64,000 nucleotides of DNA from Microlunatus sp. Gsoil 973 (GTDB taxonomy: Bacteria > Actinomycetota > Actinomycetes > Propionibacteriales > Propionibacteriaceae): contig NZ_CP046122.1 of assembly GCF_009707365.1 (NCBI RefSeq), forward strand, positions 4,154,001 to 4,218,000, in the 5' to 3' direction. The position numbers were made by a program, and so were the translations under genes. The notes beneath the pieces were generated by a model. The model ran no database searches, was not told the DNA's origin, and saw only the letters and a program-made list of their open reading frames with translations. This document shows, in pieces, positions 33,814-42,104 of the stretch (positions within the stretch are counted from its first letter, which is position 1; the number at the start of each line of letters is the position of its first letter).

Positions 33814-34257
33814 ATGCCACTGACGGGTGAATATGTTCCCAGCCCGGTGAAGAGAACCCGGGACCAGGTCGAACTGTACGAACGCACCGGAGGCCGTGAA
33901 GGCTACCTCCTCGAAGGCACCGAATGGCCGGTGGTGATCTTCACCACCCGCGGCAACAGGTCCGGCAAGCTGCACAAGTTCCCGCTGATGCGTGTCGAGC
34001 ACGACGGCAGGTACGCCATGGTGGCGTCCATGGGCGGGGCGCCGAAACACCCGCTCTGGTACCACAACCTGAAGGCCGATCCGGACGCCGTCACCGTGCA
34101 GGACGGGGAGAAGATCATCGACGGTCACGCCCGGGAACTGACCGGCGAGGAGCGGGAGACCTGGTGGCGACGGGCGGTCGATGCCTATCCTCCGTACGCC
34201 GAATACCAGACCCGCACCGACCGGCTGATCCCGGTCTTCCTGGTCGAACCGAGGTAA
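33814..34257 (+). CDS. F420 (deazaflavin)-dependent nitroreductase-family protein
   Basis: A 147-residue split-beta-barrel protein of the DDN family, which binds coenzyme F420 and includes the nitroimidazole-activating Ddn of mycobacteria. Seen: FTTRGNRSGKLHKFPLMRVEHDG and SMGGAPKHPLWYHNLKADP, both highly characteristic. It may act in F420H2-dependent reduction of quinones or other compounds. Leaderless expression is likely from the -10 element placed 6 bases upstream. Confidence 0.9.
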   Translation: MPLTGEYVPSPVKRTRDQVELYERTGGREGYLLEGTEWPVVIFTTRGNRSGKLHKFPLMRVEHDGRYAMVASMGGAPKHPLWYHNLKADPDAVTVQDGEKIIDGHARELTGEERETWWRRAVDAYPPYAEYQTRTDRLIPVFLVEPR

Positions 34258-34303
34258 CCGGGCATCGGTGATCCCCGGACGTCTGCGGCGGGGGTGTTGT
34301 AGT

Positions 34304-34315
34304 TAGATTGGCGCC
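34304..34315 (+). promoter_or_regulatory. Leaderless-type -10 element
   Basis: TAGATT (34304-34309) ends 6 bases before the ATG at 34316, with no Shine-Dalgarno sequence between them. Confidence 0.55.
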
Positions 34316-35437
34316 ATGACCAATGGCGTACGCAAAGTGGCGGTGCTCGGCGCGGGCATGATCGGCGAAGTACACCGGCGGGCGGCTGTCCTGGCCGGTG
34401 CCGAGGTGGTCGGGGTGATGGCGTCGACTCCGGAGCGGTCCCAGGAGGTCGCCGCGCAGTGGGGCGTTGCGAAGGCGTACGGGACCATCGACGAGGTGGT
34501 CGCCGATGATCTTGATGTGGTGCACATCTGCACTCCCAACGCCTCCCATGTGCCCTATGCGGTGGCCGCCCTCGAGGCCGGCAAGCATGTCGTCTGTGAG
34601 AAGCCGCTGGGCGTCAGCCTGGCCGACGCCCAGCACGCCGCCGAGGTGGCCGAACGCACCGGGTTGATCAACACCATGCCCTTCGCCTACCGCTTCCATC
34701 CGATGGCCCGCGAGATGCGTGCTCGCGTGCAGGACGGCGGATTCGGGGCGCCCAACCTGATCCACGGCAGCTATCTGCAGGACTGGCTGCTCGACCCGCG
34801 AGCCAGCAGCTGGCGGGTCGATCCGCAGGCCGGTGGCCCGTCGCGCGCCTTCGGCGACATCGGCTCACACTGGTGCGACCTTGCCGAGTGGGTCACCGCC
34901 GAACGGATCACCGAGGTCGTCGCCGACACCTCGATCGCCATCAAGCAGCGTCCCGCCGCGACCGCTGCATCGTTCAGTGCGGCACCGACCGATGCGCCGC
35001 TGGCCGACGTCACCACCGAGGACAGCGCGCTGATCCTGTTCCGCACCGATCGGGGCACCTCGGGATCGGCAGTGATCAGCCAACTCGCGGCCGGCCGCAA
35101 GAACCGACTGTGGTTGGAGGTGGACGGCGCGTCCCACAGCGCCGTCTTCGACCAGGAACATGCCGAGGAACTCTGGATCGGCGGCGAGGACCAATCCCTG
35201 CTGCTGGTCCGCGACCCGAATCACGGTGCGAGCGAACAGCGCAGGCTCTCCCACCTGCCGGCCGGTCACGCCCAGGGCTATGCGCAGTGCTTCGAGAACT
35301 TCGTCGCCGACACCTACGCCGCCATCGACGGCGAGGCGCCCGAGGGGCTGCCGACCTTCGCCGACGGCCTCCGGGCAGCGCAGATCTGCGATGCCATGCT
35401 GCGTTCGGCCGAGTCCCGCAAGTGGGAGACGGTCTGA
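34316..35437 (+). CDS. Gfo/Idh/MocA-family NAD(P)-dependent oxidoreductase
   Basis: A 373-residue sugar-type dehydrogenase. The Rossmann motif is VAVLGAGMIGEVHRRAA, followed by the signature CEKPLGVS, with the Lys of EKP as a catalytic residue, and a C-terminal alpha/beta domain with a possible active-site His in DIGSHWCDLAEWV. The substrate is likely a sugar or inositol derivative; it cannot be read from the sequence. Its stop codon is directly followed by the family A palindrome. Confidence 0.93.
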   Translation: MTNGVRKVAVLGAGMIGEVHRRAAVLAGAEVVGVMASTPERSQEVAAQWGVAKAYGTIDEVVADDLDVVHICTPNASHVPYAVAALEAGKHVVCEKPLGVSLADAQHAAEVAERTGLINTMPFAYRFHPMAREMRARVQDGGFGAPNLIHGSYLQDWLLDPRASSWRVDPQAGGPSRAFGDIGSHWCDLAEWVTAERITEVVADTSIAIKQRPAATAASFSAAPTDAPLADVTTEDSALILFRTDRGTSGSAVISQLAAGRKNRLWLEVDGASHSAVFDQEHAEELWIGGEDQSLLLVRDPNHGASEQRRLSHLPAGHAQGYAQCFENFVADTYAAIDGEAPEGLPTFADGLRAAQICDAMLRSAESRKWETV

Positions 35438-35521
35438 CCCCACCTCCCGCACCAGCCGCTGCACGCCGCACCGTGTGCACACGGTGCGGCGTGCAGCAAG
35501 TGGTGCGGGTGTGAGGTGGGG
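35438..35521. repeat. Family A phased dyad, single copy, covering the ribosome binding site of mpg
   Basis: A perfect 40-bp palindrome lies at 35458-35497. Outside it CCGCACCA (35447-35454) pairs with TGGTGCGG (35501-35508), and CCCCACCTC (35438-35446) pairs with GAGGTGGGG (35513-35521). Box starts are CCGCACC at 35447 and 35466, and GGTGCGG at 35483 and 35502: the same 19-bp step and 10-bp centre as in the array at 2.5 kb. The right outer arm contains the Shine-Dalgarno sequence of the glycosylase gene and the left arm its complement. It may also serve as a terminator for the upstream gene. Confidence 0.9.
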
Positions 35522-36118
35522 ATGACGTTCGAGCTGGACGGCGATGTCGTTGTCGCTGCCCGATCGCTGCTCGGTGCCGTACTGCGGCGTGGTCCGGTCG
35601 CGGTACGGATCTGCGAGGTCGAGGCCTACGACGGCGCCGTGGACCCGGCATCGCATGCCTACAACGGGAAGACCGACCGGAACTTCGTGATGTTCGGTCC
35701 TGCCGGACATCTCTACGTCTATTTCACCTACGGCATGCACCACGCCTGCAACGTGTCGGCTGGTCCGGTCGGCCGCGGGTGCGGAGTGCTGTTGCGATCC
35801 GGCGAGGTGATCGCAGGACACGACGAGGCCAGGCAACGGCGGGGGAGCCGCATCGTCGATCGTGATCTCGCCCGCGGGCCGGGCCGGCTGGCCCAGGCAC
35901 TCGGCATCACCCGGGCCGACAACGGTGCCGACCTGCTCCACGGTGGCGAGATCGGCCTGACCCCGCGGATTGATCCGGTGACCAAGATCAACACCGGTCC
36001 CCGGGTCGGGATCACCAAGGCCGTCGACCTGCCGTGGCGGTTCTGGATCGCCGACAGCCCGTACGTCTCCGCCTACCGTCCAGGGGTCGTCCGGGACCGC
36101 CGCCGCTCCGCCGGGTGA
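35522..36118 (+). CDS. mpg: DNA-3-methyladenine glycosylase (AAG/Mpg family)
   Basis: A 198-residue base-excision repair glycosylase of the AAG type, which removes alkylated purines. Seen: RICEVEAYDGAVDPASHAYNGKTDRNFVMFGPAGHLYVYFTYGMHHACNV, described here by its parts: the catalytic Glu in EVEAY, the DxASH box and the intercalating Tyr region YVYFTYGMH. The ATG at 35522 is preceded by GAGGTGGGG; the GTG at 35516 would lie within that sequence. The binding site sits inside the family A palindrome, so translation may depend on RNA folding. Confidence 0.93.
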   Translation: MTFELDGDVVVAARSLLGAVLRRGPVAVRICEVEAYDGAVDPASHAYNGKTDRNFVMFGPAGHLYVYFTYGMHHACNVSAGPVGRGCGVLLRSGEVIAGHDEARQRRGSRIVDRDLARGPGRLAQALGITRADNGADLLHGGEIGLTPRIDPVTKINTGPRVGITKAVDLPWRFWIADSPYVSAYRPGVVRDRRRSAG

Positions 36119-36133
36119 CGGCCGGAGCCGTGG

Positions 36134-37477
36134 CTACAGTTCGGTCAGCGACGACATCAGCGTGGGGATGAACTCGGCGACGGTCGGGTGGATCGGCAAC
36201 GCGTCCCGGACGGCCTTGTAGCCGATCTTGGCCTGCATCGCCAGCCCGACCTGTTGGGCGAGATCGTCACCGCTGAGGCCGTAGAAGGTCGCACCGAGGA
36301 TCTCCTCGGTGTCGGCATCGACCAGCACCCGCATCAACCCGGTCGTCTCGCTGTCCAACACCGCCCGGCTGACCCGGGACATCGGCAACTCGGCCTTCAA
36401 CACTCGGCGACCTGACGTCTCGGCCTCAGCCTGGGTCATCCCGACCCGGCCCAGCGGCGGATCGGTGAACATGGCGTACGCGGTGATCCTGCCGTCCAGA
36501 CTGCGGTCGGGATCGAGCAGGATCTGGCTGTCCTGGTAGGCCGTGTGGGTGAAGGCGCCGTGCCCGTTCACGTCACCGAGCGCCCATACCCGCGGAACCG
36601 ACGTGGCGAACCGCGAATCGATCCGCAGGTAGCCCCGCTCGTCGACCTCCAGTCCGTGATCATCACCGAGCAGATCGATGTTGGGTCGGCGCCCCGCGGC
36701 CACCAGCAGGTGGCTTGCTGTGACCTGGGTACCGTCCGCGCAGTTCACCTGCACCCCCTCGCCGGCAGGTTCGACCCCTGTCGCCCGCGCCGCAACGATC
36801 CGTACGCCCTCCTCGCGCAGTGTCGTTGCGACCGCCTCGGAGACGTCATCGTCCTCCCGCGGCGCGATCGAGCCGATGATGGTCACCTCGGAACCGAAAC
36901 GGGCGAACATCTGTCCGAACTCGCAGCCGATGTAGCTGCCGCCGATGATGATCAACCGCTCCGGCAGACTGGTCAGTTGCAGCAACTCGACCTCGGTCAG
37001 GTACGCCACCTGGTCAAGGCCGGGGATCGGTGGCGCGCTCGCCCGGGCGCCGACATCGAGATAGATCTCCGGCGCCTCGAGTTCGCGGTCACCGACGGTC
37101 ACCCGGTGGGGACCCTGCCCGGAGGTGTGCAGTTGCGCCGGGCCGATGATCAACTCCAGATGTTCCAGAGACAGCAACCAGTCGTGCAGGCCGGATCGCC
37201 AGCCGTCGATCATGGTGTGCATCCGCTGCATGACGGCAGGAAAGTCGACGGTCACCTCGCCGGTGTGCACGCCGTAGTCGGCTGCCCGACGGGCCCGGTA
37301 CGCCGCCTGTGCGCTGGCCCGCAGCGCCTTGGTCGGGCGACAGCCGTGGTTCAGGCAGGTCCCGCCGACCTGCTCCAGTTCGATCAAGGCGACTCGGTCG
37401 TGGCGTCCGGCGAGATCTCCCGCAACTCCGGGGCCGGCCTGGCCGGCCCCGATGACGATGGCGTCGAAACGGTCCAT
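36134..37477 (-). CDS. FAD-dependent pyridine nucleotide-disulfide oxidoreductase (mercuric-reductase/mycothione-reductase-like)
   Basis: A 447-residue class I flavoprotein disulfide reductase: FAD motif VIGAGQAGPGVAG, redox-active disulfide GGTCLNHGCRPTK, NAD(P) motif IIGGSYIGCEFGQMF, second FAD motif VWALGDVNGHGAF, and a C-terminal His-Glu pair in HPTVAEF. The His and Arg in CLNHGCRPTK differ from the CLNVGC[VI]PSK of lipoamide dehydrogenase and match a MerA-like group of unknown substrate. There is no N-terminal heavy-metal domain or C-terminal vicinal Cys, so mercury reduction is unlikely. TAGGTT on the minus strand (37484-37489) ends 6 bases before the ATG, a leaderless pattern. Confidence 0.88.
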   Translation of the reverse strand: MDRFDAIVIGAGQAGPGVAGDLAGRHDRVALIELEQVGGTCLNHGCRPTKALRASAQAAYRARRAADYGVHTGEVTVDFPAVMQRMHTMIDGWRSGLHDWLLSLEHLELIIGPAQLHTSGQGPHRVTVGDRELEAPEIYLDVGARASAPPIPGLDQVAYLTEVELLQLTSLPERLIIIGGSYIGCEFGQMFARFGSEVTIIGSIAPREDDDVSEAVATTLREEGVRIVAARATGVEPAGEGVQVNCADGTQVTASHLLVAAGRRPNIDLLGDDHGLEVDERGYLRIDSRFATSVPRVWALGDVNGHGAFTHTAYQDSQILLDPDRSLDGRITAYAMFTDPPLGRVGMTQAEAETSGRRVLKAELPMSRVSRAVLDSETTGLMRVLVDADTEEILGATFYGLSGDDLAQQVGLAMQAKIGYKAVRDALPIHPTVAEFIPTLMSSLTEL

Positions 37478-37578
37478 GGCCTCAACCTACGCCTGTACCA
37501 CCGGCCTCATCAGACTCATTCGTCACGACTTGTGAATCTCGTTTCCCGGCGGGTTCTCCGGGACGTAGTCTGAGTCAC

Positions 37579-38049
37579 ATGGCCGTACAGCTCGGGTTGT
37601 GCGTGCTCGCCATCGTGATCATGGCGGGCCTGCCGATCCTGATCCTGTTCGGTCAGGACGCCGCCGTCCGGCAGATGGATCGCACCCTCCGGACGATCCA
37701 GGGTCGACGGGTCGACCGCTCCCTGGAGGAACGTCTGGAACATCACCGCAACGTCCGTGCGCTGAAGAATCAGCGCGGCATGCCGATCGAGCGACTCGGA
37801 GCGGACCTGCGCCGGCTGCGCCACCTCATCCAGCACAGCGAGCACCACTCCGCCACCCAGCAGGAGGCGCTGCGCCGCGCGTACGACAGCGCGTTGGCCG
37901 ACACCTGCCAGATGTTGTCGATCGAGCACGAACTTGACCGGCCGACGGCCGGCATCGAACGCGACATCGAGCGGGTGCGGATCGAGGCGAACCTCGAGTC
38001 GCGCGGCATAGTGCTGACCCCGCCGCGTCGGCACGACCAGAACGCCTGA
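37579..38049 (+). CDS. Hypothetical single-pass membrane protein with helical cytoplasmic domain
   Basis: 156 residues: one N-terminal hydrophobic helix (LGLCVLAIVIMAGLPILILF) followed by a highly charged, helical region rich in Arg, Glu and His (RSLEERLEHHRNVRALKNQRG). I do not recognise the family. TAGTCT (37566-37571) ends 7 bases before the ATG with no Shine-Dalgarno sequence, so the transcript is probably leaderless. It is divergent from the disulfide oxidoreductase gene. Confidence 0.72.
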   Translation: MAVQLGLCVLAIVIMAGLPILILFGQDAAVRQMDRTLRTIQGRRVDRSLEERLEHHRNVRALKNQRGMPIERLGADLRRLRHLIQHSEHHSATQQEALRRAYDSALADTCQMLSIEHELDRPTAGIERDIERVRIEANLESRGIVLTPPRRHDQNA

Positions 38050-38226
38050 TCAGCCTGCGGCTGCCGACCGGTAATCGGGAATAGAGTTCCGGCCCCCGGG
38101 TGTTCAGTTGGTTGAGAGTTTCGAAGTCGAAGTATTCTCCCACCGAATTCACCCGCCGATTCATCGTGCCCGCGTAGGCTCGAGTCGAATCGGTCGATGC
38201 TGCCTGCAGCAAGGAAAGGTCCGATC

Positions 38227-38376
38227 ATGTTTCGCCTCGGCCAGGCTCGCCGCCGCCGTGAGGTTGCCCGCAACCGCCGTGCCCTCGACCGCGCCATCGC
38301 CAGCGCACCCACCCCGGCGATGCGCGACGAGTTGATCATCGTCGCCCAGCGCGACGGCATGTACGGCAAGCGCTGA
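38227..38376 (+). CDS. Small basic protein of 49 residues, function unknown
   Basis: A short gene: MFRLGQARRRREVARNRR at the start, then ALDRAIASAPTPAMRDELI and the end AQRDGMYGKR. It has a strong Shine-Dalgarno (AAGGAAAGG) at good spacing, and TAGGCT (38175-38180) may be its -10 element. It is Arg-rich and helical. Codon use is that of a real gene: third positions are mostly G or C, and the reading frame lacks rare codons. It could bind nucleic acid, but that is a guess. It lies in an otherwise empty gap. Confidence 0.68.
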   Translation: MFRLGQARRRREVARNRRALDRAIASAPTPAMRDELIIVAQRDGMYGKR

Positions 38377-38474
38377 CCCAGCTGGCGGCGAAGGACCGGC
38401 CGGTTCGGTCCGGGACGATTCGGTCCGGACGGATCGGTCCGGGCGGTCCGATGAACCCCGTGCGGGTGAGTTGA

Positions 38475-39212
38475 TCAGGGAAGCATCGGCCGGAACAGTG
38501 CGATCAGGCTCGGCAACAACACCGCCGTCCCCAACGCGAGGCCGAACAGGGAACAGATCAGGAAGAAGCCGGCCCACAGGCCGCCGGGAATCCGGGTCAG
38601 CCGGGCCAGTTGAGCCACGTCCGAACCGCGATCGCCACCCTGCCGGCGCTGCATGATCAACTCGACCACGGGTTTGGGTGCGGCGATCAGCAGCACCCAG
38701 GTGATCAGGTAGGCCACCGCCGACTGCCAGGCCGGTGGCACGTACCAGCTGATCGCGAAGACGGCCGCCCCGGCGACCAGGAGCACCAGCACACCGTAGA
38801 AGTTCCTGATCAACAACAGCATCACCGTCAGCAGGGCGACCAACAACCAGAGCAAACCGATGCTGTGTCCGGCGACGAGCATCGCCGCAGCGCCCAGCCC
38901 GGCCAACGCGGGGCCCAGGTAGCCCACCGCCAGCATGATGATCATGCCCGGTCCGCGTGCTCGTCCCCGGGACACCGTCAGACCCGAGGTGTCGGAATTC
39001 AGCCGGATGCCGGTGAGGCGGCGGCCGACCAACAGCGCTGCCGACGCGTGCGCGCCCTCGTGGGTGATCGTCACCAGCAGGCGGGTGATCGGCCAGCATC
39101 GCCGATACAGCACGAGCACCAGTCCCAGCACGGCGATCGTCCCGACCAGTCCAGGAGGCGGTGCCGGCTGGGTAGCTGTTGCGCGTCGCCAGATTTCGGT
39201 GATCACCTCCAC
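38475..39212 (-). CDS. M50-like integral membrane metalloprotease
   Basis: A 245-residue protein with about six hydrophobic helices. The zinc motif HExxH is HEGAH in [27 protein letters not shown], inside an early helix, as in the compact M50B-like family of actinobacteria. The second M50 motif (NxxPxxxxDG) is not obvious; the nearest candidate is KPVVELI. The substrate is unknown. The start is probably GTG at 39212; GGAGG overlaps the region and GTG at 39206 is an alternative. Confidence 0.82.
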   Translation of the reverse strand: MEVITEIWRRATATQPAPPPGLVGTIAVLGLVLVLYRRCWPITRLLVTITHEGAHASAALLVGRRLTGIRLNSDTSGLTVSRGRARGPGMIIMLAVGYLGPALAGLGAAAMLVAGHSIGLLWLLVALLTVMLLLIRNFYGVLVLLVAGAAVFAISWYVPPAWQSAVAYLITWVLLIAAPKPVVELIMQRRQGGDRGSDVAQLARLTRIPGGLWAGFFLICSLFGLALGTAVLLPSLIALFRPMLP

Positions 39213-39368
39213 ATGGGCAACCCTGCCCTATTCATTCGCCCACCACATCAACCCCGGGCGGTGGGCGCGTCGCACGACAGTAAGGTTCGACGTGGGCGGG
39301 AACAGGCGTCCCAGCCCGGATGGTTGCCGAGAAGTACGTTCAACCCTCACGTGAACAGGCGGGTAGTC

Positions 39369-41042
39369 ATGACAACACCGGTCGATCCCACATCCACCGC
39401 GGCCTGGGCGAAGCTGACCGAACTGCACGCGAGTCTCCAACCCGACCTGCGCGGTTGGTTCGCCGCGGACCCTGATCGGGCTGCGACCTTCACATTCCGT
39501 GCCGCAGACCTGCTTGTCGATCTGTCCAAGAACTTCCTCACTGCCGAGATCAGGCAAGCGCTGGTCGAACTCGCCGAGCAGGTCGGCCTGACCGACCGCA
39601 TCGAGCAGATGTTCACCGGCCGGCACATCAACGTCACCGAGGATCGGGCCGTCCTGCACACCGCGCTCCGGGCACCCGAGGGCACCGAACTCGAGGTCGA
39701 CGGCCAGGACGTCGTCGCCGACGTGCACAAGGTGCTGAAGAAGGTCTACGACTTCGCCACCAAGGTGCGCAGCGGCGAGTGGACCGGGGTCACCGGCAAG
39801 CCGATCGAGACGGTGGTCAACATCGGGATCGGCGGTTCCGATCTCGGCCCGGTGATGGCGTACGAGGCCCTCCTGCCCTATCGGCAGGAGGGGCTGACCG
39901 CCCGCTTCATCTCCAACATCGACCCGACCGACGCGTACCTGAAGACCCACAATCTCGATCCGGAGACCACGCTCTTCATTGTCAGCTCCAAGACCTTCGG
40001 CACCTTGGAGACACTGACCAACGCCCGGCTCGCCCGCAGTTGGCTGCTGGGCGGGTTGGCGAAGTCCGGGGCGATCTCCGCTGACGAGGACTCCAGCAAG
40101 CAAGCGGTCGCCAAACACTTCGTTGCGGTCTCCACCGCGCTGGACAAGGTGGCCGCCTTCGGCATCGACCCCGCGAACGCGTTCGGTTTCTGGGACTGGG
40201 TCGGTGGGCGCTACTCGGTCGACTCGGCGATCGGCACCTCGCTGGTCGTGGCGATCGGACCGGAGAACTTCGCCGACTTCCTCGCCGGTTTCCGCGCGAT
40301 GGACGAACACTTCCGGCATACGCCGACGGCGGAGAACGTGCCCGCGCTGATCGGCCTGCTCAACGTCTGGTACAACAACTTCTTCGGTGCCCAGACCCAT
40401 GCCGTGCTGCCGTATTCGCAGTACCTGCACCGGTTCCCGGCGTACCTGCAACAGCTGACCATGGAGTCCAACGGCAAGGGTGTTCGCTACGACGGCAGCC
40501 CGGTGGTGACGCAGACCGGTGAGGTGTTCTGGGGCGAGCCCGGGACGAATGGCCAACACGCCTTCTACCAGCTGATCCACCAGGGCACCCGGCTGATCCC
40601 GGCCGACTTCATCGCCTTCGCCAATCCGGCGCATCCGCTCACCGACGGCGACGCGGACGTGCACGAACTGTTCCTGGCGAACTTCTTCGCCCAGACCCGG
40701 GCGCTGGCCTTCGGCAAGACCGCCGACGAGGTCCGGGCCGAGGGCACCGCGGAAGAGATCGTTCCCGCCCGTGTGTTCACCGGGAACCGGCCGACCAATT
40801 CGATCATGGCTCCGGCGCTGACGCCGTCAGTGCTCGGGCAGTTGATCGCCCTCTACGAGCACATCACCTTCACCCAGGGAACGGTGTGGGGCATTGACAG
40901 CTTCGACCAGTGGGGTGTGGAACTTGGCAAACAACTCGCCCAGGAGGTCACTCCAGCGGTCGCTGGTGACGCCGACGCGTTGGCCGATCAGGACTCCTCG
41001 ACCCAGTCGCTGATCGGCTACTACCGCCGACACCGGTCCTGA
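39369..41042 (+). CDS. pgi: Glucose-6-phosphate isomerase
   Basis: A 557-residue isomerase of normal length, interconverting glucose 6-phosphate and fructose 6-phosphate. Signature segments: [27 protein letters not shown]-like [16 protein letters not shown], the second PGI signature in [19 protein letters not shown] (here [18 protein letters not shown]), and the catalytic Glu/His region [23 protein letters not shown]. The C-terminal Lys is in [15 protein letters not shown]. The ATG at 39369 is chosen because upstream in-frame sequence reads through the divergent gene. Confidence 0.97.
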   Translation: MTTPVDPTSTAAWAKLTELHASLQPDLRGWFAADPDRAATFTFRAADLLVDLSKNFLTAEIRQALVELAEQVGLTDRIEQMFTGRHINVTEDRAVLHTALRAPEGTELEVDGQDVVADVHKVLKKVYDFATKVRSGEWTGVTGKPIETVVNIGIGGSDLGPVMAYEALLPYRQEGLTARFISNIDPTDAYLKTHNLDPETTLFIVSSKTFGTLETLTNARLARSWLLGGLAKSGAISADEDSSKQAVAKHFVAVSTALDKVAAFGIDPANAFGFWDWVGGRYSVDSAIGTSLVVAIGPENFADFLAGFRAMDEHFRHTPTAENVPALIGLLNVWYNNFFGAQTHAVLPYSQYLHRFPAYLQQLTMESNGKGVRYDGSPVVTQTGEVFWGEPGTNGQHAFYQLIHQGTRLIPADFIAFANPAHPLTDGDADVHELFLANFFAQTRALAFGKTADEVRAEGTAEEIVPARVFTGNRPTNSIMAPALTPSVLGQLIALYEHITFTQGTVWGIDSFDQWGVELGKQLAQEVTPAVAGDADALADQDSSTQSLIGYYRRHRS

Positions 41043-41174
41043 CCGCCGGAGCACCGCGACCGGGCGTGCGGGCCGGTGGGCGCCGCCTGTCGGCACGACG
41101 CGACCGGGCGGGCCGGGTCTCGCCCTTCGGCCCGGTCTCTCGCCATTTGGTATTCCCGATTACCCTGGTGGGTT

Positions 41175-41618
41175 ATGTGGGTCGGATGGGTCGCGTTGCT
41201 GGTGGTGCTACTGGTGACCGTCGCCTTCGTCGGCTATCGACGGCGCACGGACGGGCGATTCCGTGCCGTGGCACCTGCCGGCTCCGCCGAACCGCCCCGC
41301 CTGACCGAGGCCGACCTGGGTAGGCCGTTGGGCCGTGATGCGACCGTCGTCCAGTTCTCCAGCGAGTTCTGTGCGCCGTGCCGAGCAGCCGAACGGGTCA
41401 TCACCGACGCCGTTGCCGAGCACGACGGCGTCGGGTACGTCGATCTCGATTCGGCCGAGAAGCTGGACTTGACCCGGCGGCTCAACATTCTCCGGACGCC
41501 GACCGTGGTGATCACCGACCGCACCGGCCGGGTCGTCCACCGGACCGCCGGGGTACCGACCAAGCAGTCCCTGCAAGAGTCCGTGCAAGCCGCCCTTTCC
41601 GCAGGAGCCAGCCGATGA
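41175..41618 (+). CDS. Membrane-anchored thioredoxin-fold protein (TlpA-like)
   Basis: 147 residues: an N-terminal membrane anchor (VGWVALLVVLLVTVAFVGY) and a thioredoxin domain with the redox motif FCAPC (SSEFCAPCRAAERV). The cis-Pro is in LRTPTVVI. It is predicted to face the outside and reduce or oxidise exported thiols. TACCCT (41161-41166) lies 8 bases before the ATG at 41175, and GGTGGG could be a weak binding site. It overlaps the DUF4395 gene by ATGA (41615-41618), a common pair in actinobacteria. Confidence 0.88.
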   Translation: MWVGWVALLVVLLVTVAFVGYRRRTDGRFRAVAPAGSAEPPRLTEADLGRPLGRDATVVQFSSEFCAPCRAAERVITDAVAEHDGVGYVDLDSAEKLDLTRRLNILRTPTVVITDRTGRVVHRTAGVPTKQSLQESVQAALSAGASR

Positions 41619-42079
41619 CCACGCCAAGCCACACCGCCGAACTCGCTGCACAGCGTGAGGCCGGCTGGATCGACCCCAGGGGTCAGCGTTTCGGGGCCGG
41701 GATCACCACCGTCGTCCTGGCAATTGCCCTCGTCCTGCAGAACCCCTGGATCCTGCTGTTCCAGGCGCTGATCTTCGCGGTCACGGTGGCGGCCGGACCG
41801 GCTGGCGGTCCGTACGGGCTGATCTTCCGCCGGATGATCCGCCCGCGGATCTCCGCGCCGCTGGAACTGGAGGATCCGAGACCGCCACGCTTCGCCCAAC
41901 TGGTCGGCCTGATCTTCTCCGTTGCCGGCGTGATCGGCTTCGCCAGCGGCGTCTGGCTGCTCGGGCTGATCGCCACCGGATGCGCCGTGGTGGCCGCTCT
42001 GTTGAACGCGTTGATCGGCTACTGCCTTGGCTGCGAGATGTACCTGCTCGGCCGTCGGCTGCTGTCGGCGCGCCGCTGA
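41615..42079 (+). CDS. DUF4395 membrane protein
   Basis: A 154-residue membrane protein with about four helices. A CxxC pair near the C-terminus (YCLGCEMYLL) is a hallmark of DUF4395. Coupling with a thioredoxin gene suggests that it passes electrons across the membrane to it, in the manner of DsbD or CcdA, but this has not been shown for the family as far as I know. Confidence 0.87.
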   Translation: MTTPSHTAELAAQREAGWIDPRGQRFGAGITTVVLAIALVLQNPWILLFQALIFAVTVAAGPAGGPYGLIFRRMIRPRISAPLELEDPRPPRFAQLVGLIFSVAGVIGFASGVWLLGLIATGCAVVAALLNALIGYCLGCEMYLLGRRLLSARR

Positions 42080-42099
42080 TCACCGCGACGAGCGGCGCG
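42069..42099. terminator. Bidirectional hairpin between convergent genes
   Basis: CGCGCCGCT (42069-42077) pairs perfectly with AGCGGCGCG (42091-42099) around a 13-base loop. It contains the end of the DUF4395 gene and lies just before the stop of the convergent PIG-L gene. There is no T-tract. Confidence 0.45.
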
Positions 42100-42104
42100 G
42101 GGGT

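Noticed and set aside
36134-37477. Mercuric reductase (MerA)
   Set aside because: The CLNHGC motif is similar, but the C-terminal vicinal Cys pair, the HMA domain and other mer genes are missing.
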